64,000 bases of DNA from Marinicella rhabdoformis (GTDB lineage Bacteria; Pseudomonadota; Gammaproteobacteria; Xanthomonadales; Marinicellaceae): NCBI RefSeq assembly GCF_009671245.1, contig NZ_VTFS01000008.1, positions 88,574 through 152,573 on the forward strand, written 5' to 3'. Shown here in pieces: positions 1 to 9,369 of this stretch (its first letter is position 1; every line of letters begins with the position of its first letter). The position numbers were made by a program, and so were the translations under genes. The notes beneath the pieces were generated by a model. That model saw nothing but the letters and a program-made list of their open reading frames with translations, ran no database searches and had not been told where the DNA came from.

Positions 1-1
1 C

Positions 2-454
2 CCATTGGCGACAAAATCTGAAATTTCTTTAAAAGAACTGTCAAAACATCCGTTGATTGTTTATTTGTTTAATGACCAAGAAAGTTCTTCATTGGTTCAA
101 GCATTTAATCAAGCAGGATTGGATTATAAAATTGTATTCACCGCCAGAGATTCTGATGTCATCAAAGCCTATGTGAGACAGGGTTTGGGTGTCGGTTTGA
201 TTGCTGGTATGGCGTTGGATGAAAAATTAGATGCTGACTTGCATGGTATAGAAACAGAAAGCATATTGCCTTTGTGTTCTACTTGGTTGGCATTCAACCC
301 CAGTTTGTTTTTACGTGGTTTCATGCATGAATTCATTCAATTGTTTGCGCCACATGTTAAGCGTGAACAAATTCAATCTGCCATTGACAATAAGTTGATG
401 CTGATTGACCCACAAAAACCATCACAACCGATTGATTCTGCTTGGCATGTCTGA
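2..454 (+). CDS. CysB-type LysR regulator, C-terminal fragment cut by window edge
   Basis: About 150 residues of the C-terminal effector-binding domain of a LysR-type regulator are visible; the reading frame is open to the left edge, so the DNA-binding half lies outside. The stretch around DSDVIKAYVRQGLGVGLIAG and the following LFLRGFMHEFIQLFAPH match the conserved end of the CysB/Cbl subfamily, which senses sulfur-pathway metabolites and controls cysteine biosynthesis genes. The TTG at position 5 is not a real start. The stop codon overlaps the start of pdxB by 8 bases, so the two genes are probably translated from one message. Subfamily assignment is from motif memory; the exact regulator (CysB versus Cbl) cannot be told from this half. 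Confidence 0.82.
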   Translation, partial: PLATKSEISLKELSKHPLIVYLFNDQESSSLVQAFNQAGLDYKIVFTARDSDVIKAYVRQGLGVGLIAGMALDEKLDADLHGIETESILPLCSTWLAFNPSLFLRGFMHEFIQLFAPHVKREQIQSAIDNKLMLIDPQKPSQPIDSAWHV

Positions 455-1505
455 GCCCGTCATTCACATATTAGCAGATGAAAACATGCCGGCATTGTCG
501 GCATGTTTTGGTTCTGTGGCACAAATCAAAACAACAGCGGGTAGGGATATCAGTCATAAAGACCTGCAAAATGTGGACGCTTTGTTGGTTCGCTCAGTCA
601 CTCAAGTCAATGCCGATTTGTTGTGCGCGTCTGATGTTCAGTTTGTCGGTTCAGCCACGATTGGCACGGATCATATTGACCAGGCGTTCCTCGACTCACG
701 AAACATTGAGTTTGTTCATGCGCCTGGGTCAAATGCACAATCGGTAGTTGAATATGTCATCACAGCAGTGGCATTGTGGTGTCAAAAACATAACAAATCA
801 CCTAAAAACCTCAAGTTCGGTATCATCGGCAAGGGGCAAATTGGCTCACGGTTGTTTGATTTTTTAAATGATTTGGGTGTGACGGTTGTGTGTTGTGACC
901 CGCCTTTGGAACACGCTGGAATACAAAGTCCTTGGCATGGTATGGAAGCCATACAGCAATGTGATGTGATCTCCTGTCATGTGCCTTTGACTGCTGAAGG
1001 GGCGTATGCGACCAAGCATTTAATTGATGAGGATTTCATGTCGGGCATGAAATCTGGCGCTTTATTAATTAACAGCTCAAGAGGGCCCGTGGTTGATAAT
1101 GCATCGCTGTTGAATCATTTGAAAGCGCATCATTTTGAAGCGGTATTGGATGTATGGGAAACGGAGCCTGTGATTGAATTGCCCTTGATGGATGCGGTTT
1201 TTCTCGCCACTCCTCACATTGCAGGCTATGCCTATGAAGCCAAAATTCGAGGCACATTCATGTTATATCAAGCATTCTGCCAGCATTTTAAGCTCAAAGA
1301 AAGTGTCGTTTTTGATGACCTGCTGCCGGCTGGAAAAATTTCTACACACTTTAAAAGTGTTGAGGATTGGTTGTCTCAAGCACCTGTATTATATGATTTA
1401 AAAGCAGATGACAGTCGTATGAGACAAGAGGTTAAGAAAAATGCATATGTATTTGATAATTTGAGGAAAAATTACCCGAAAAGGCGTGAGTTTTTACGAT
1501 TGTAA
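447..1505 (+). CDS. pdxB: Erythronate-4-phosphate dehydrogenase
   Basis: A 352-residue D-isomer-specific 2-hydroxyacid dehydrogenase that oxidises 4-phospho-D-erythronate in the DXP-dependent pyridoxal phosphate pathway, in the cytoplasm. Seen: the NAD-binding loop GIIGKGQIGSRL near residues 125-136, the catalytic trio as SSRGPVVD (Arg about 212), DVWETEP (Glu about 239) and ATPHIAGYAYEAK (His about 257). The last motif is characteristic of PdxB rather than SerA. The ATG at 447 is preferred over an upstream in-frame TTG at 405 because the latter lies deep inside the preceding regulator gene and the protein then begins like the family. It is slightly shorter than the E. coli enzyme. It is followed at once by a strong terminator. 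Confidence 0.93.
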   Translation: MSEPVIHILADENMPALSACFGSVAQIKTTAGRDISHKDLQNVDALLVRSVTQVNADLLCASDVQFVGSATIGTDHIDQAFLDSRNIEFVHAPGSNAQSVVEYVITAVALWCQKHNKSPKNLKFGIIGKGQIGSRLFDFLNDLGVTVVCCDPPLEHAGIQSPWHGMEAIQQCDVISCHVPLTAEGAYATKHLIDEDFMSGMKSGALLINSSRGPVVDNASLLNHLKAHHFEAVLDVWETEPVIELPLMDAVFLATPHIAGYAYEAKIRGTFMLYQAFCQHFKLKESVVFDDLLPAGKISTHFKSVEDWLSQAPVLYDLKADDSRMRQEVKKNAYVFDNLRKNYPKRREFLRL

Positions 1506-1545
1506 AACCCTTGTTCACTTTTGATGTACAAACAAGGGTTTTTTT
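1504..1545. terminator. Intrinsic terminator between convergent genes
   Basis: A 12-base arm AAAACCCTTGTT (1504-1515) pairs with AACAAGGGTTTT (1531-1542), followed by a T run to 1545. It closes the pdxB transcript. The A run on the left side means it can also act on the opposite strand for the convergent SDR gene. Confidence 0.92.
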
Positions 1546-1567
1546 ATGTTGTTGCTTTATTTGAGCT

Positions 1568-2338
1568 TTATTTGGCCTGTAAGCGAATCGCGCCGTCTAA
1601 TCGAATCACAGAGCCATTAAGGTATGTGTTTTCAATGATGTGTTGTGCCGTGCGGGCAAATTCATTGGGTGCACCCAAGCGAGAAGGAAAAGGTACCGCT
1701 GCACCCAAAGCCGCCTTCACATCATCAGGCATACCAGCAACCATTGGTGTCATGAACACGCCAGGTGCAATCGTCATCACACGCACGCCGATGCGGGTGA
1801 ATTCACGCGACATGGGCAATGTCATGCCCACTATGCCTGCTTTTGAAGCAGAGTAGGCCGCTTGACCTATTTGCCCTTCATAAGCAGCAATAGAAGCGGT
1901 GTTGATGATGACGCCAGTTTGACCGTCTTCGTCTTTTTCATTGTGTTGCATCACATTGGCAGCGGCTTTTGATACATTGAAGCTACCGATCAAATTGACT
2001 TGAATGGCACTGTTGAAATGGCTCAAATCCATAGGCTTTTCACGACCGAGCACGCGACCAGCAGCTAAAATGCCAGCGCAATTTATGGCAACATTCAATC
2101 CACCAGCAAAATCTTTTGCGGCATCACATGCCTGTTCGATTTCAGATTCGGATGTCACATTGGCTTGAATGAATTGTGCATGGTCTGCACCCAATTGTTC
2201 AACGGCTGCAGCACCTGCTTCTTGGTTGATGTCAATCAAAGTGACTTTACCACCGTTTTCAACAATGTGTTGTGCACAGGCGAAGCCCAGTCCAGATGCG
2301 CCACCGGTGATGATGGCTTTGGTGTTGTTTAAATTCAT
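1568..2338 (-). CDS. SDR dehydrogenase, 3-hydroxyacyl-CoA dehydrogenase type II-like
   Basis: A 256-residue classical short-chain dehydrogenase. Seen: the nucleotide-binding GGASGLG (residues 12-18), Asn115, and the catalytic Ser149, Tyr162 and Lys166 (YSASK). The C-terminal part, with GQIGQAAYSASKAGIVGMT, VMTIAPG, VPFPSRLG and a final LNGSVIRLDGAIR, closely follows the HSD10 / type II 3-hydroxyacyl-CoA dehydrogenase group, which acts on 2-methyl-3-hydroxybutyryl-CoA and related substrates in fatty and branched-chain acid breakdown. Its start overlaps the stop of the upstream M14 peptidase gene by 4 bases, so they form a two-gene minus-strand operon. Substrate is inferred from the subfamily only. 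Confidence 0.88.
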   Translation of the reverse strand: MNLNNTKAIITGGASGLGFACAQHIVENGGKVTLIDINQEAGAAAVEQLGADHAQFIQANVTSESEIEQACDAAKDFAGGLNVAINCAGILAAGRVLGREKPMDLSHFNSAIQVNLIGSFNVSKAAANVMQHNEKDEDGQTGVIINTASIAAYEGQIGQAAYSASKAGIVGMTLPMSREFTRIGVRVMTIAPGVFMTPMVAGMPDDVKAALGAAVPFPSRLGAPNEFARTAQHIIENTYLNGSVIRLDGAIRLQAK

Positions 2339-3429
2339 GATGTTTCTCTCAATAATTGTTCTGATTGATGTTCTCTTTTAAGCGGTCGCATCAGGTAGCA
2401 TAAGCAGTCCAGTTTAATGGCACGTTCACTTTGTGTGATCATGGCGGGCATGACCGCATGCTTGAGGACCACTTGTTGATCGGTGTTTATTTCAAAATAT
2501 TGTTCAGTGATGTCGTGACCCAGTTGATCAGTGACGATAAATGGCATGACAGGGGCTTGCTGTTCATGTATTTGCTGTTCAGTGCTTTGGTACAATTGAC
2601 CAAAGCTAACACCTGGTTTTAACATGTGAAAGTTATGTGCATCCAAATCATTTGGAATCACAAATTGGGCATTGTTCTTGTGTTGGCCTACGGCAAAAGG
2701 ATGGCCTGGCTTGACTTTAACTGTAGCGAATATATTCATCACATCCTGATGCTCAGCGATGCCCGGTACTTCATGCAAGTTAGGTAAATGAATCAGGTTT
2801 TCTAAGAAAGTAACAGTTTGTTCAATGCCATCTGCTGTGCCTGACTGCCCGCATTCAATGGTGACAGCAGGGCAAAAGTCAGCAAATGCGCCTGATTGGA
2901 TGCCATCAGGACTGGTGAAATGAATCATGGTGTCTGAGAATAAAGAAGCCAAATTAACAAAATCGCCATTCAATGAGTTGATGCCTGAGTAATGTGGATT
3001 CCTGCCTGAATTGTTATGAATGTCTACACTGGCGAATGGGTTCATGGCTTTTGCCATTGCTGTAACCTCGGCCATGATTTTTGCTGTTTGATCTTGTCGG
3101 TTATGCCGACCAGGCCAACAACGATTGAAATCGACTTGCCCATCTAATTGCCTTAAATTTTGTGCGGCTGCCTCTATGTTACCGAAGTAAATACATAAAC
3201 TGCGTGGTAACTTGTCCAAATGATTGTTTAAAAACACCTTCAATGCATCCCAGCCAGTGGTTTCATCGCCGTGTTGTAAAATTGAAATAAACAAAGGACG
3301 CTGGATTTTTCCTTGGAGTTTTACGATGGTGTGGGTATCTACACATTGATGCAGTTGATTGGCATCCAAATTGAGGATGTTTTCAGGTAATTGATTGAGG
3401 ATTTTTATCATTTGTGGGAACTTTGTCAT
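2335..3429 (-). CDS. M14-family zinc peptidase/deacylase (aspartoacylase-like)
   Basis: A 364-residue protein of the succinylglutamate desuccinylase/aspartoacylase branch of the M14 metallocarboxypeptidases. Seen: zinc ligands in QHGDETTGWDA (His53 and Glu56), NRCWPGR after residue 100, a third zinc ligand in DIHNNSG (His138), and the catalytic-type Glu in TIECGQSG (Glu192). No signal peptide is evident, so it is cytoplasmic. It precedes and overlaps the SDR gene by 4 bases. The family removes acyl groups from amino acids; the substrate here is not known. Its start lies 200 bases from the divergent ABC operon. Confidence 0.78.
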   Translation of the reverse strand: MTKFPQMIKILNQLPENILNLDANQLHQCVDTHTIVKLQGKIQRPLFISILQHGDETTGWDALKVFLNNHLDKLPRSLCIYFGNIEAAAQNLRQLDGQVDFNRCWPGRHNRQDQTAKIMAEVTAMAKAMNPFASVDIHNNSGRNPHYSGINSLNGDFVNLASLFSDTMIHFTSPDGIQSGAFADFCPAVTIECGQSGTADGIEQTVTFLENLIHLPNLHEVPGIAEHQDVMNIFATVKVKPGHPFAVGQHKNNAQFVIPNDLDAHNFHMLKPGVSFGQLYQSTEQQIHEQQAPVMPFIVTDQLGHDITEQYFEINTDQQVVLKHAVMPAMITQSERAIKLDCLCYLMRPLKREHQSEQLLRETS

Positions 3430-3488
3430 GCAATCGTAATCTCAGGCAGCGCATAAGGTACAACTTATGGGCAGAAATTGAAAGTGTC

Positions 3489-3530
3489 TGTGGACATTTT
3501 TTGTTGATTTTTTATTCTGCATTGTCCACA
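3489..3530. promoter_or_regulatory. Dyad in divergent intergenic region
   Basis: In the 203-base gap between the divergent M14 peptidase and ABC operon, TGTGGACA (3489-3496) is mirrored by TGTCCACA (3523-3530) across 26 bases of T-rich DNA. It sits where a regulator of either gene could bind, or it may be a long hairpin. No confident -35/-10 pair was read here. Confidence 0.3.
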
Positions 3531-3632
3531 ATTTACGACCGAATTTTGCTTCCAGAAACTTTGAATTAATGATTAATTTAAAGTTTATTAGCTGTGAGGT
3601 GTTAAGTTGTATAAATTTTTGAGGAAACTGAA

Positions 3633-4574
3633 ATGATTGAATGTTTGAATTTATCAAAACAATTTGGCCATTTTACAGCGGTTGATGATTTGTCATTCAC
3701 TGCTGAAAAAGGTCAGGTTTTGGGATTTTTAGGCCCCAATGGTGCAGGCAAATCCACCACAATGAAAATGATTACAGGATTTTTAGAACCCACGTCTGGT
3801 GGGATTAAAGTGTGCGGAGAAGATGTCCTTCAAAATCCACAAATTTGTAAACAAAAAATAGGCTATTTGCCAGAAGGCGCCCCCAGCTATGGAGAAATGG
3901 AAGTGGGTGACTTTTTGTATTTTATTGCCAGTATGCGAGGCATCGCAAAAGCACAACAAAAAGCAGCGGTTGAATCCGTGATTGAGCGTGTTAATTTAAC
4001 CAATGTCTATTACCAGCGAATTGAAACTTTATCTAAAGGTTTTAAGCGTCGTGTTGGATTGGCACAGGCCATCATCCACAACCCAGAAGTGTTGATTCTT
4101 GATGAGCCTACTGACGGACTCGATCCAAACCAAAAGCATTTGGTGCGAGAACTCATTATCAACATGTCTAAAGAAAAAACCATCATCTTATCCACTCACA
4201 TTTTAGAAGAAGTGCATGCAGTATGTGATCGAGCCATCATCATTGCCGATGGTCGTTTGGTCGCTGATAACACACCGAATGAAATGGAGAAGATGTCCCG
4301 CTACAACCATGCAGTCAGTTTTGTGTCAAACTTAGACACCAATCTTTTAAACAAAATCAAAGCCTTAGACTGTGTTCGTGATGTTTCTTATGATGCCAGA
4401 TTAAAAGAGACGACAGTCTTTCCAAGTCAGGGTTTATTTATTTTTGATGAAATCAGTGATTTCTTAAAGGCACAATCTGTCAAAGTGGACAGCTTAAAAA
4501 TGGAGTCAGGTCGTTTGGATGAAGTGTTCAGAAACATCACCCAAGACAGCAAAGAAAAGGAGGTGGCCAAATGA
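3633..4574 (+). CDS. ABC transporter ATPase, GldA-like
   Basis: A 313-residue ATP-binding subunit of an ABC-2 type exporter. Seen: Walker A GPNGAGKST (residues 34-42), an ABC signature variant LSKGFKRRVGLAQA, Walker B LILDEPTDGLDP, and the switch His in STHILEEV. A C-terminal extension of about 90 residues is typical of the GldA/CcmA-type group. It overlaps the permease gene by 4 bases and heads a five-gene run. GldA was named for gliding in Bacteroidetes, but homologues are widespread in non-gliding Proteobacteria, where the exported substrate is unknown. The start at 3633 is preceded by GAGGAAAC, an adequate ribosome site. Confidence 0.9.
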   Translation: MIECLNLSKQFGHFTAVDDLSFTAEKGQVLGFLGPNGAGKSTTMKMITGFLEPTSGGIKVCGEDVLQNPQICKQKIGYLPEGAPSYGEMEVGDFLYFIASMRGIAKAQQKAAVESVIERVNLTNVYYQRIETLSKGFKRRVGLAQAIIHNPEVLILDEPTDGLDPNQKHLVRELIINMSKEKTIILSTHILEEVHAVCDRAIIIADGRLVADNTPNEMEKMSRYNHAVSFVSNLDTNLLNKIKALDCVRDVSYDARLKETTVFPSQGLFIFDEISDFLKAQSVKVDSLKMESGRLDEVFRNITQDSKEKEVAK

Positions 4575-5305
4575 ATCACATCAATGCCATAGTCAAACGT
4601 GAATTAAGCAGCTATTTCGCCACGCCGATTGCTTATGTATTCATCGTTATCTTTCTAATCATGAGTGGTGTATTTGCTTTTTACTTGGGCAATTTATACG
4701 AGCGTGGGCAGGCTGACTTGATGCCCTTCTTTAACTTTCACCCTTGGTTGTACCTGTTTTTGGTACCTGCTGTGGCGATGAGGCTGTGGTCAGAAGAGCG
4801 CAACAGTGGCAACATCGAATTGTTGATGACCTTGCCAGTTAAAAAAATGGACTGGGTGTTAGGTAAGTTTTTAGCCGCTTGGTTGTTTGTCGCTGTGGCT
4901 TTGGTACTGACCTTTCCACTGGTGATATCTGTAAATTATCTGGGTGATCCTGACAATGGTTTGATTGTTGCCAGTTACTTAGGCAGCTTGTTATTGGCCG
5001 GTGGCTTTTTGGCGATTGGGTCTTGTATTTCAGCGGCAACAAAAAACCAAGTGATTGCGTTTATTTTAACTGTGGTTATTTGCTTTTTATTCCTACTGGC
5101 GGGTTTCCCTATGGTGTTGAATTTTTTCAAGGCCTTTGCCCCTCAGTTTATCGTCGATGCAATCGCTTCGACGAGTTTTTTGACACACTTTGATTCCATT
5201 ACCAAAGGTGTTTTGGACTTGGGTGATGTGTGTTATTTCGGCATCATGATTGCAGTGTGGTTGTATGCCACATCTATTGTTATCGACATCAAAAAAGGAA
5301 ACTGA
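4571..5305 (+). CDS. ABC-2 type permease, GldF-like
   Basis: A 244-residue inner-membrane permease with about six hydrophobic segments, beginning with the NAIVKRELSSYFATPIAYVF stretch typical of this group, followed by an amphipathic loop with RLWSEERNSGNIELLMTLPV, a signature of GldF/NosY-like permeases. It overlaps the ATPase gene by 4 bases and is followed after one base by the GldG-like gene. Together with the ATPase it should form the membrane pore of an exporter. Substrate unknown. Confidence 0.88.
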   Translation: MNHINAIVKRELSSYFATPIAYVFIVIFLIMSGVFAFYLGNLYERGQADLMPFFNFHPWLYLFLVPAVAMRLWSEERNSGNIELLMTLPVKKMDWVLGKFLAAWLFVAVALVLTFPLVISVNYLGDPDNGLIVASYLGSLLLAGGFLAIGSCISAATKNQVIAFILTVVICFLFLLAGFPMVLNFFKAFAPQFIVDAIASTSFLTHFDSITKGVLDLGDVCYFGIMIAVWLYATSIVIDIKKGN

Positions 5306-5306
5306 T

Positions 5307-7178
5307 ATGAGTCTTCAAAATCACAAATCAAAAAACAAAACAAAACTGCTGATACTGGCAGTGATTTTCATTCTCAGTTCTGTCATTATTAACCAAAGTG
5401 GCTTGTTTTCTCGTTTGCGAGTTGACTTGACTGAAAATGACTTGTTCACCTTAAACCAAGGTACAAAAAACATCTTGAAAACCATTGATGAGCAGGTGCA
5501 TTTGAGGTTGTTTTTCTCTGATCAAGCAACAGAAAACATCCCAATGATTCGCACTTATTACCAACGTGTGGCTGACTTTTTGGAAGAGTTGGAACGCTAC
5601 GGAAACGGTAAATTAAAGGTGTCAATCATTGACCCTGTGTCTTTTTCTGAGGAAGAAGACCAAGCTTCTCAGTATGGATTACAAGCTTTGCCTGTAGGTG
5701 AGGGCGGTGAAAATGTATTCTTTGGCATCGCAGCGACCAATGCATTGGATCAGGTTGAAGTGCTGCCTTTCTTACAGCCCAGTCGTGAAGCTTTTTTAGA
5801 ATATGATTTGGCACAATTGATTCACAATTTAAACCATGCAGAGAAAAAGCGCATTGGTGTGATGAGTGACTTGCCCATGTTGGGCGATGGTGCGCCAGTC
5901 AACCCAATGCAACAACAAGCACCAGCCCAAGGCCAAATCGTGTTTGAACAACTGAAAGAAACCTATGATGTTCAAAAGGTGGCCACTGATGCGACTCGCT
6001 TTGATGACATAGATTTGCTGATGGTGGTACATCCTAAAAACCTTTCGGATGCCACTTTGTTTGCGATTGATCAGTTTGTTATGAATGGCGGTCGTTTGAT
6101 GGTGTTTGTGGATCCAATGGCACAATCAGAAAATGTGCCCGCAGACCCTCAAAACCCATTGGCGCAACTACAAGCTGACCGCTCATCAAATTTGGCCAAG
6201 CTGTTGTCTCAATGGGGCATAGGTTTCGATCCAACAAAAATTGTCGTCGATGCCAAGCAGTCTGTACAGATTCAATCGCCACAAGGCCAACCCATCAGGC
6301 ATTTGGCGATCAATTCATGGGACAAAGAAAGCTATAATCACGAAGACATCGTGATGAGTGAATTGTCTGTTTTGAACACCGCCTTGGCAGGGAGTCTGAC
6401 AGGAGATGAAGAGCGATTATTGCCTTTACTGAGCAGCTCCAAGGAATCTATGTTAACGGACGCACAACCGATGGTGATGTTGTATAACCCCACCAGTCTT
6501 TTGAATGATTTCGAAGCCGATGAGTCAACGCACATCATCGCCGGTCGTTTACAAGGGGAGATTGAGACTGCTTTCCCAGAAGGTTTTGATGGACAAACTG
6601 CGGTTTTGACACAGGCGCAACCTCAAGTGGTTGTTGTGGCTGATGTGGACTTGTTGTTTGATCGACTTTGGGTGCGGGCACAGAACTTCTTTGGTCGCCA
6701 AGTGTTCAGTAATTTTGCTGACAACGGTGCCTTTATCACCAATGTCATGGATAACATGACAGGTTCTGTTGACTTGATTCAGATTCGTGCGCGCGGTACT
6801 TCGACCAGACCTTTTGATAAAGTACAAACGATTCAGCGCGAAAGCGAACAGCAATACCGTGAAACAGAAAATCAATTGCTGCAACGTTTGCGTGAAACGG
6901 AACAAAAGTTAAACGAATTACAACGCAGTAAAGGCCAAGAAAATCAGTTGATTCTAAGTGCCGAACAACAAAAAGAAATCAAACGCTTTAAGCAAGAAAA
7001 ACTAACGGTACGTAAAAACTTGCGAGAAGTGAAACGCAACTTAAATAAAGACATTGAAGCTTTGGGCAGCCGCCTCAAATTCGTCAACATTGCACTGATA
7101 CCGATACTGTTGACTGTGGTTGTGGTGTTTATGGGCTGGAGGCGTTCAAAACGCAAGGAGAGACGCTATGTTAAATAA
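5307..7178 (+). CDS. GldG-like ABC-associated membrane protein
   Basis: A 623-residue protein with one N-terminal transmembrane helix (residues about 15-33), a large soluble domain beginning with RVDLTENDLFTLNQGT, which is the hallmark start of GldG family proteins, a charged coiled coil of roughly residues 510-590 rich in Glu, Gln, Arg and Lys, and a final transmembrane helix followed by a basic tail. The large domain probably sits in the periplasm and serves as the auxiliary subunit of the ABC system encoded just upstream. The ATG at 5307, with AAAAAAGGAAAC before it, is chosen over an upstream in-frame start lying within the permease gene. Substrate unknown. Confidence 0.85.
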   Translation: MSLQNHKSKNKTKLLILAVIFILSSVIINQSGLFSRLRVDLTENDLFTLNQGTKNILKTIDEQVHLRLFFSDQATENIPMIRTYYQRVADFLEELERYGNGKLKVSIIDPVSFSEEEDQASQYGLQALPVGEGGENVFFGIAATNALDQVEVLPFLQPSREAFLEYDLAQLIHNLNHAEKKRIGVMSDLPMLGDGAPVNPMQQQAPAQGQIVFEQLKETYDVQKVATDATRFDDIDLLMVVHPKNLSDATLFAIDQFVMNGGRLMVFVDPMAQSENVPADPQNPLAQLQADRSSNLAKLLSQWGIGFDPTKIVVDAKQSVQIQSPQGQPIRHLAINSWDKESYNHEDIVMSELSVLNTALAGSLTGDEERLLPLLSSSKESMLTDAQPMVMLYNPTSLLNDFEADESTHIIAGRLQGEIETAFPEGFDGQTAVLTQAQPQVVVVADVDLLFDRLWVRAQNFFGRQVFSNFADNGAFITNVMDNMTGSVDLIQIRARGTSTRPFDKVQTIQRESEQQYRETENQLLQRLRETEQKLNELQRSKGQENQLILSAEQQKEIKRFKQEKLTVRKNLREVKRNLNKDIEALGSRLKFVNIALIPILLTVVVVFMGWRRSKRKERRYVK

Positions 7179-8136
7179 CATGAAAACGATGTTGGGCTTG
7201 GTCTTGGTATTGGCTGGGTTGGTTTACTACTTGGTTAATAAAGACAGCAGCAATGGTGCCACAGGTGAGGGTGCTTGGTTGTTACCTCAGTTACAAGGTG
7301 ATGTGACAGGTGAACTGACGGCATTAAAAATCAGCAAAGGTGAAGAACACTTGGTGATGATTAAAAAAGGTCAGCAATGGTATGTAGAAGGTGGCTTTTA
7401 TGCCGACACAGCACCCATGATGCAACTGTTGCAAGCCTTGCGTGCGGCAGAAAAAATAGAAGCCAAAACCAGTAACCCAGAAAATTTTAAACAGCTGGGG
7501 TTAGGTGATGATGATTTAAAAGTCACGCTGATGGCGGGAGAGAAGGTCTTGGCTGCGGTTCATTTGGGTAAGAAAGCCACAGCTCCAGGTGCCAGTTTTG
7601 CACGCTTAGGTGGTAAAGACCAAACCTGGTTGGTGACAGCCATTGATCAAGTGGCTTTTATGTCTGATGACTGGACTTTGAAAACATTGATTGATGAAAG
7701 TGCAGAGCAGGTGGTTCAAGTACGCATTGATAATGGTTCGGCAGCGGTGATAGAAATCAATCGCGACCCAATCAGTGGTACTTGGTCATTGGCGAGTCTA
7801 CCAGAAGACAAGCAAGTCAAGGTGGATGCACCACTGTTGTCAATGGCCAGTGGTTTGGCCAGTTTCACGATTGAAACAGCAATGCCTGTTGATTTAGCTG
7901 ATAAGGCATTAAAAATTTCAGCAGATTATCAATTGACCACAGGCGAGTCGATTGCAGTTAAAGTGTATCAACACGCGGCAGATTATTTCGTCACCATGAA
8001 CTTAGATAAATACAAAAACTGGATGTTTAAAATACCCAGTTACAAGTTTGATGCTTTGAATAAGTCGATGTCAGATTTTATCGAGGATAAAGTGGAATCC
8101 ACTGCAACAGTGGAAACACCAGATACTCAATCATGA
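7168..8136 (+). CDS. DUF4340 domain protein of the ABC operon
   Basis: A 322-residue protein with a short N-terminal membrane anchor (LGLVLVLAGLVYYLV) and then an extracytoplasmic domain of repeated beta-rich units. DUF4340 proteins commonly sit directly after GldG-like genes, as here, which supports the call. It overlaps the previous gene by 11 bases and the next by 4. The ATG at 7168 is chosen because it is preceded by AAGGAGAGACGCT and starts the hydrophobic anchor. Role presumed to be part of the same exporter complex. Confidence 0.8.
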   Translation: MLNNMKTMLGLVLVLAGLVYYLVNKDSSNGATGEGAWLLPQLQGDVTGELTALKISKGEEHLVMIKKGQQWYVEGGFYADTAPMMQLLQALRAAEKIEAKTSNPENFKQLGLGDDDLKVTLMAGEKVLAAVHLGKKATAPGASFARLGGKDQTWLVTAIDQVAFMSDDWTLKTLIDESAEQVVQVRIDNGSAAVIEINRDPISGTWSLASLPEDKQVKVDAPLLSMASGLASFTIETAMPVDLADKALKISADYQLTTGESIAVKVYQHAADYFVTMNLDKYKNWMFKIPSYKFDALNKSMSDFIEDKVESTATVETPDTQS

Positions 8137-8519
8137 TGCCCAATAAGTCGAGCATATATGTCATCATCGCCGCCGTCTATGGACTGACGGCGGTGATTCT
8201 GGGTGCCTTAGGCAGTCACGCTTTGGGATTAGAAGCGGGCACCAAAAACATGGCCCTGTTCCAACATGCATTGTTTTACATGATGATGCACGCGCTGCTG
8301 TTGTTTTGGCTTTCAAGTCAACTGAATGAAAGCTTCTGGCTGCGTTCAGCGGCTTTGGCAGTCACCCTGGGTGTGTTGTTGTTTTGTGGTGGTTTGTTGC
8401 TGCTGATATTTTGGGGTAAAACATCCTTGTCTTGGCTGACACCGGTTGGCGGTTCTTTGATTATTTTGGCTTGGTTGAATATCGTCATCCATGGTTTTCA
8501 AAAGTGGCGCAAGTCATAA
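8133..8519 (+). CDS. DUF423 small membrane protein
   Basis: A 128-residue integral membrane protein with four hydrophobic segments. The early motif GALGSHAL and the pattern of ALFYMMMHALLLF and TPVGGSLIILAW match the DUF423 (YgdD-like) family, whose function is unknown. It overlaps the DUF4340 gene by 4 bases and ends the operon. Its presence behind a Gld-type ABC operon is probably by position rather than function. Confidence 0.8.
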   Translation: MMPNKSSIYVIIAAVYGLTAVILGALGSHALGLEAGTKNMALFQHALFYMMMHALLLFWLSSQLNESFWLRSAALAVTLGVLLFCGGLLLLIFWGKTSLSWLTPVGGSLIILAWLNIVIHGFQKWRKS

Positions 8520-8787
8520 GCTTTTATTGAATTCTGGCTGACTATGTTGTATAGATTGACCACTGTACTGAGGCAGGTTTGTTGGTTACGAGCTACAGGC
8601 AGCTATTGCGTCCTGCTCAAGCTGCACACTTCCCTTAAGATGACTACTTTGGGGTATTCCTATAGGCTTCATGACAATTCTCCAATAAGAATATCATTTT
8701 TAGGCTTTTAACGAAACTAATCAGGACGGTGATTGTAGGGAATTGATTACAATGTGTAATTAGAGGTGCATGTCCCTTCTTTTTTGA
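8520..8787. other. Gene-free stretch upstream of Rhs remnant
   Basis: 268 bases with no open frame, no clear terminator and no recognised repeat. It separates the core-like operon from the accessory junction and probably holds decayed sequence of the missing 5' part of the Rhs gene or of a lost mobile element. I could not identify its origin. Confidence 0.4.
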
Positions 8788-9369
8788 AACTACCACAGTT
8801 ACAGCGTAGAACATACTTCCTATGATGCTTTTGGTAAATGGAGAGGAGTCTATTATCCCGGATCAACTGGGTTTAATCATCATCCCTTTGGTGGTGTCAC
8901 TAACAAGGGTTTCACGGGGCAAGACCCTATTGCAGAGCTGGGTTTGGTTGACTTCAAAGCGAGGTTATATGATCCGAACTTGGGTATGATGCTACAAGCT
9001 GATACCATGATTCCTGATGGCCCAGCAATTGATTCAACGAATCGATATGCCTATGTCTATAATAACCCATTGAGCTATACTGACCCCAGCGGTCATCTGC
9101 CCTGGGATGTATTTGCTGCGCATGCATCTAGTGCATATAAAACACTTTTTTTGGCCCAAGAGCAACGATTGGCTTTAAAAACATTTTCAACCAACAACAG
9201 TCAAGAAAATTCTTTTTTTGCAGGTTCGGGGAACTCAAATAAACCATCACCTGGGATTTCAAATGCGGCGTATGGGAATGGGGATGTGGGTAAGAACGTA
9301 AATAGTGACTCGAATAATTCATGCCCAGCAGTTAAAAAACACTTGTCAAAGATCAAGTTCAGAAGATAG
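8788..9369 (+). pseudogene. Rhs/YD-repeat protein, C-terminal core fragment
   Basis: The frame from 8788 reads the end of an Rhs core: YDAFGKWRG, then FTGQDPIAELGLVDFKARLYD, LGMMLQADTMIPDGP, and NRYAYVYNNPLSYTDPSGH, the motif that ends the conserved core before the variable toxin tip. A stop lies directly upstream and thousands of bases of the normal gene are missing, so this is a 5'-truncated remnant. After the core come about 95 variable residues ending at 9369, where a frame change leads into the next open frame. Rhs proteins are toxin-delivery shells; without the shell this remnant can act only as a donor of tip sequence. Confidence 0.85.

Noticed and set aside
1521..1856. Plus-strand frame over the terminator and the SDR gene
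   Set aside because: Antisense to the well-supported SDR gene.
3442..3657. 71-codon minus-strand frame upstream of the ABC operon
   Set aside because: Covers the divergent promoter region, has low-complexity AT-rich translation, and lacks a ribosome site.
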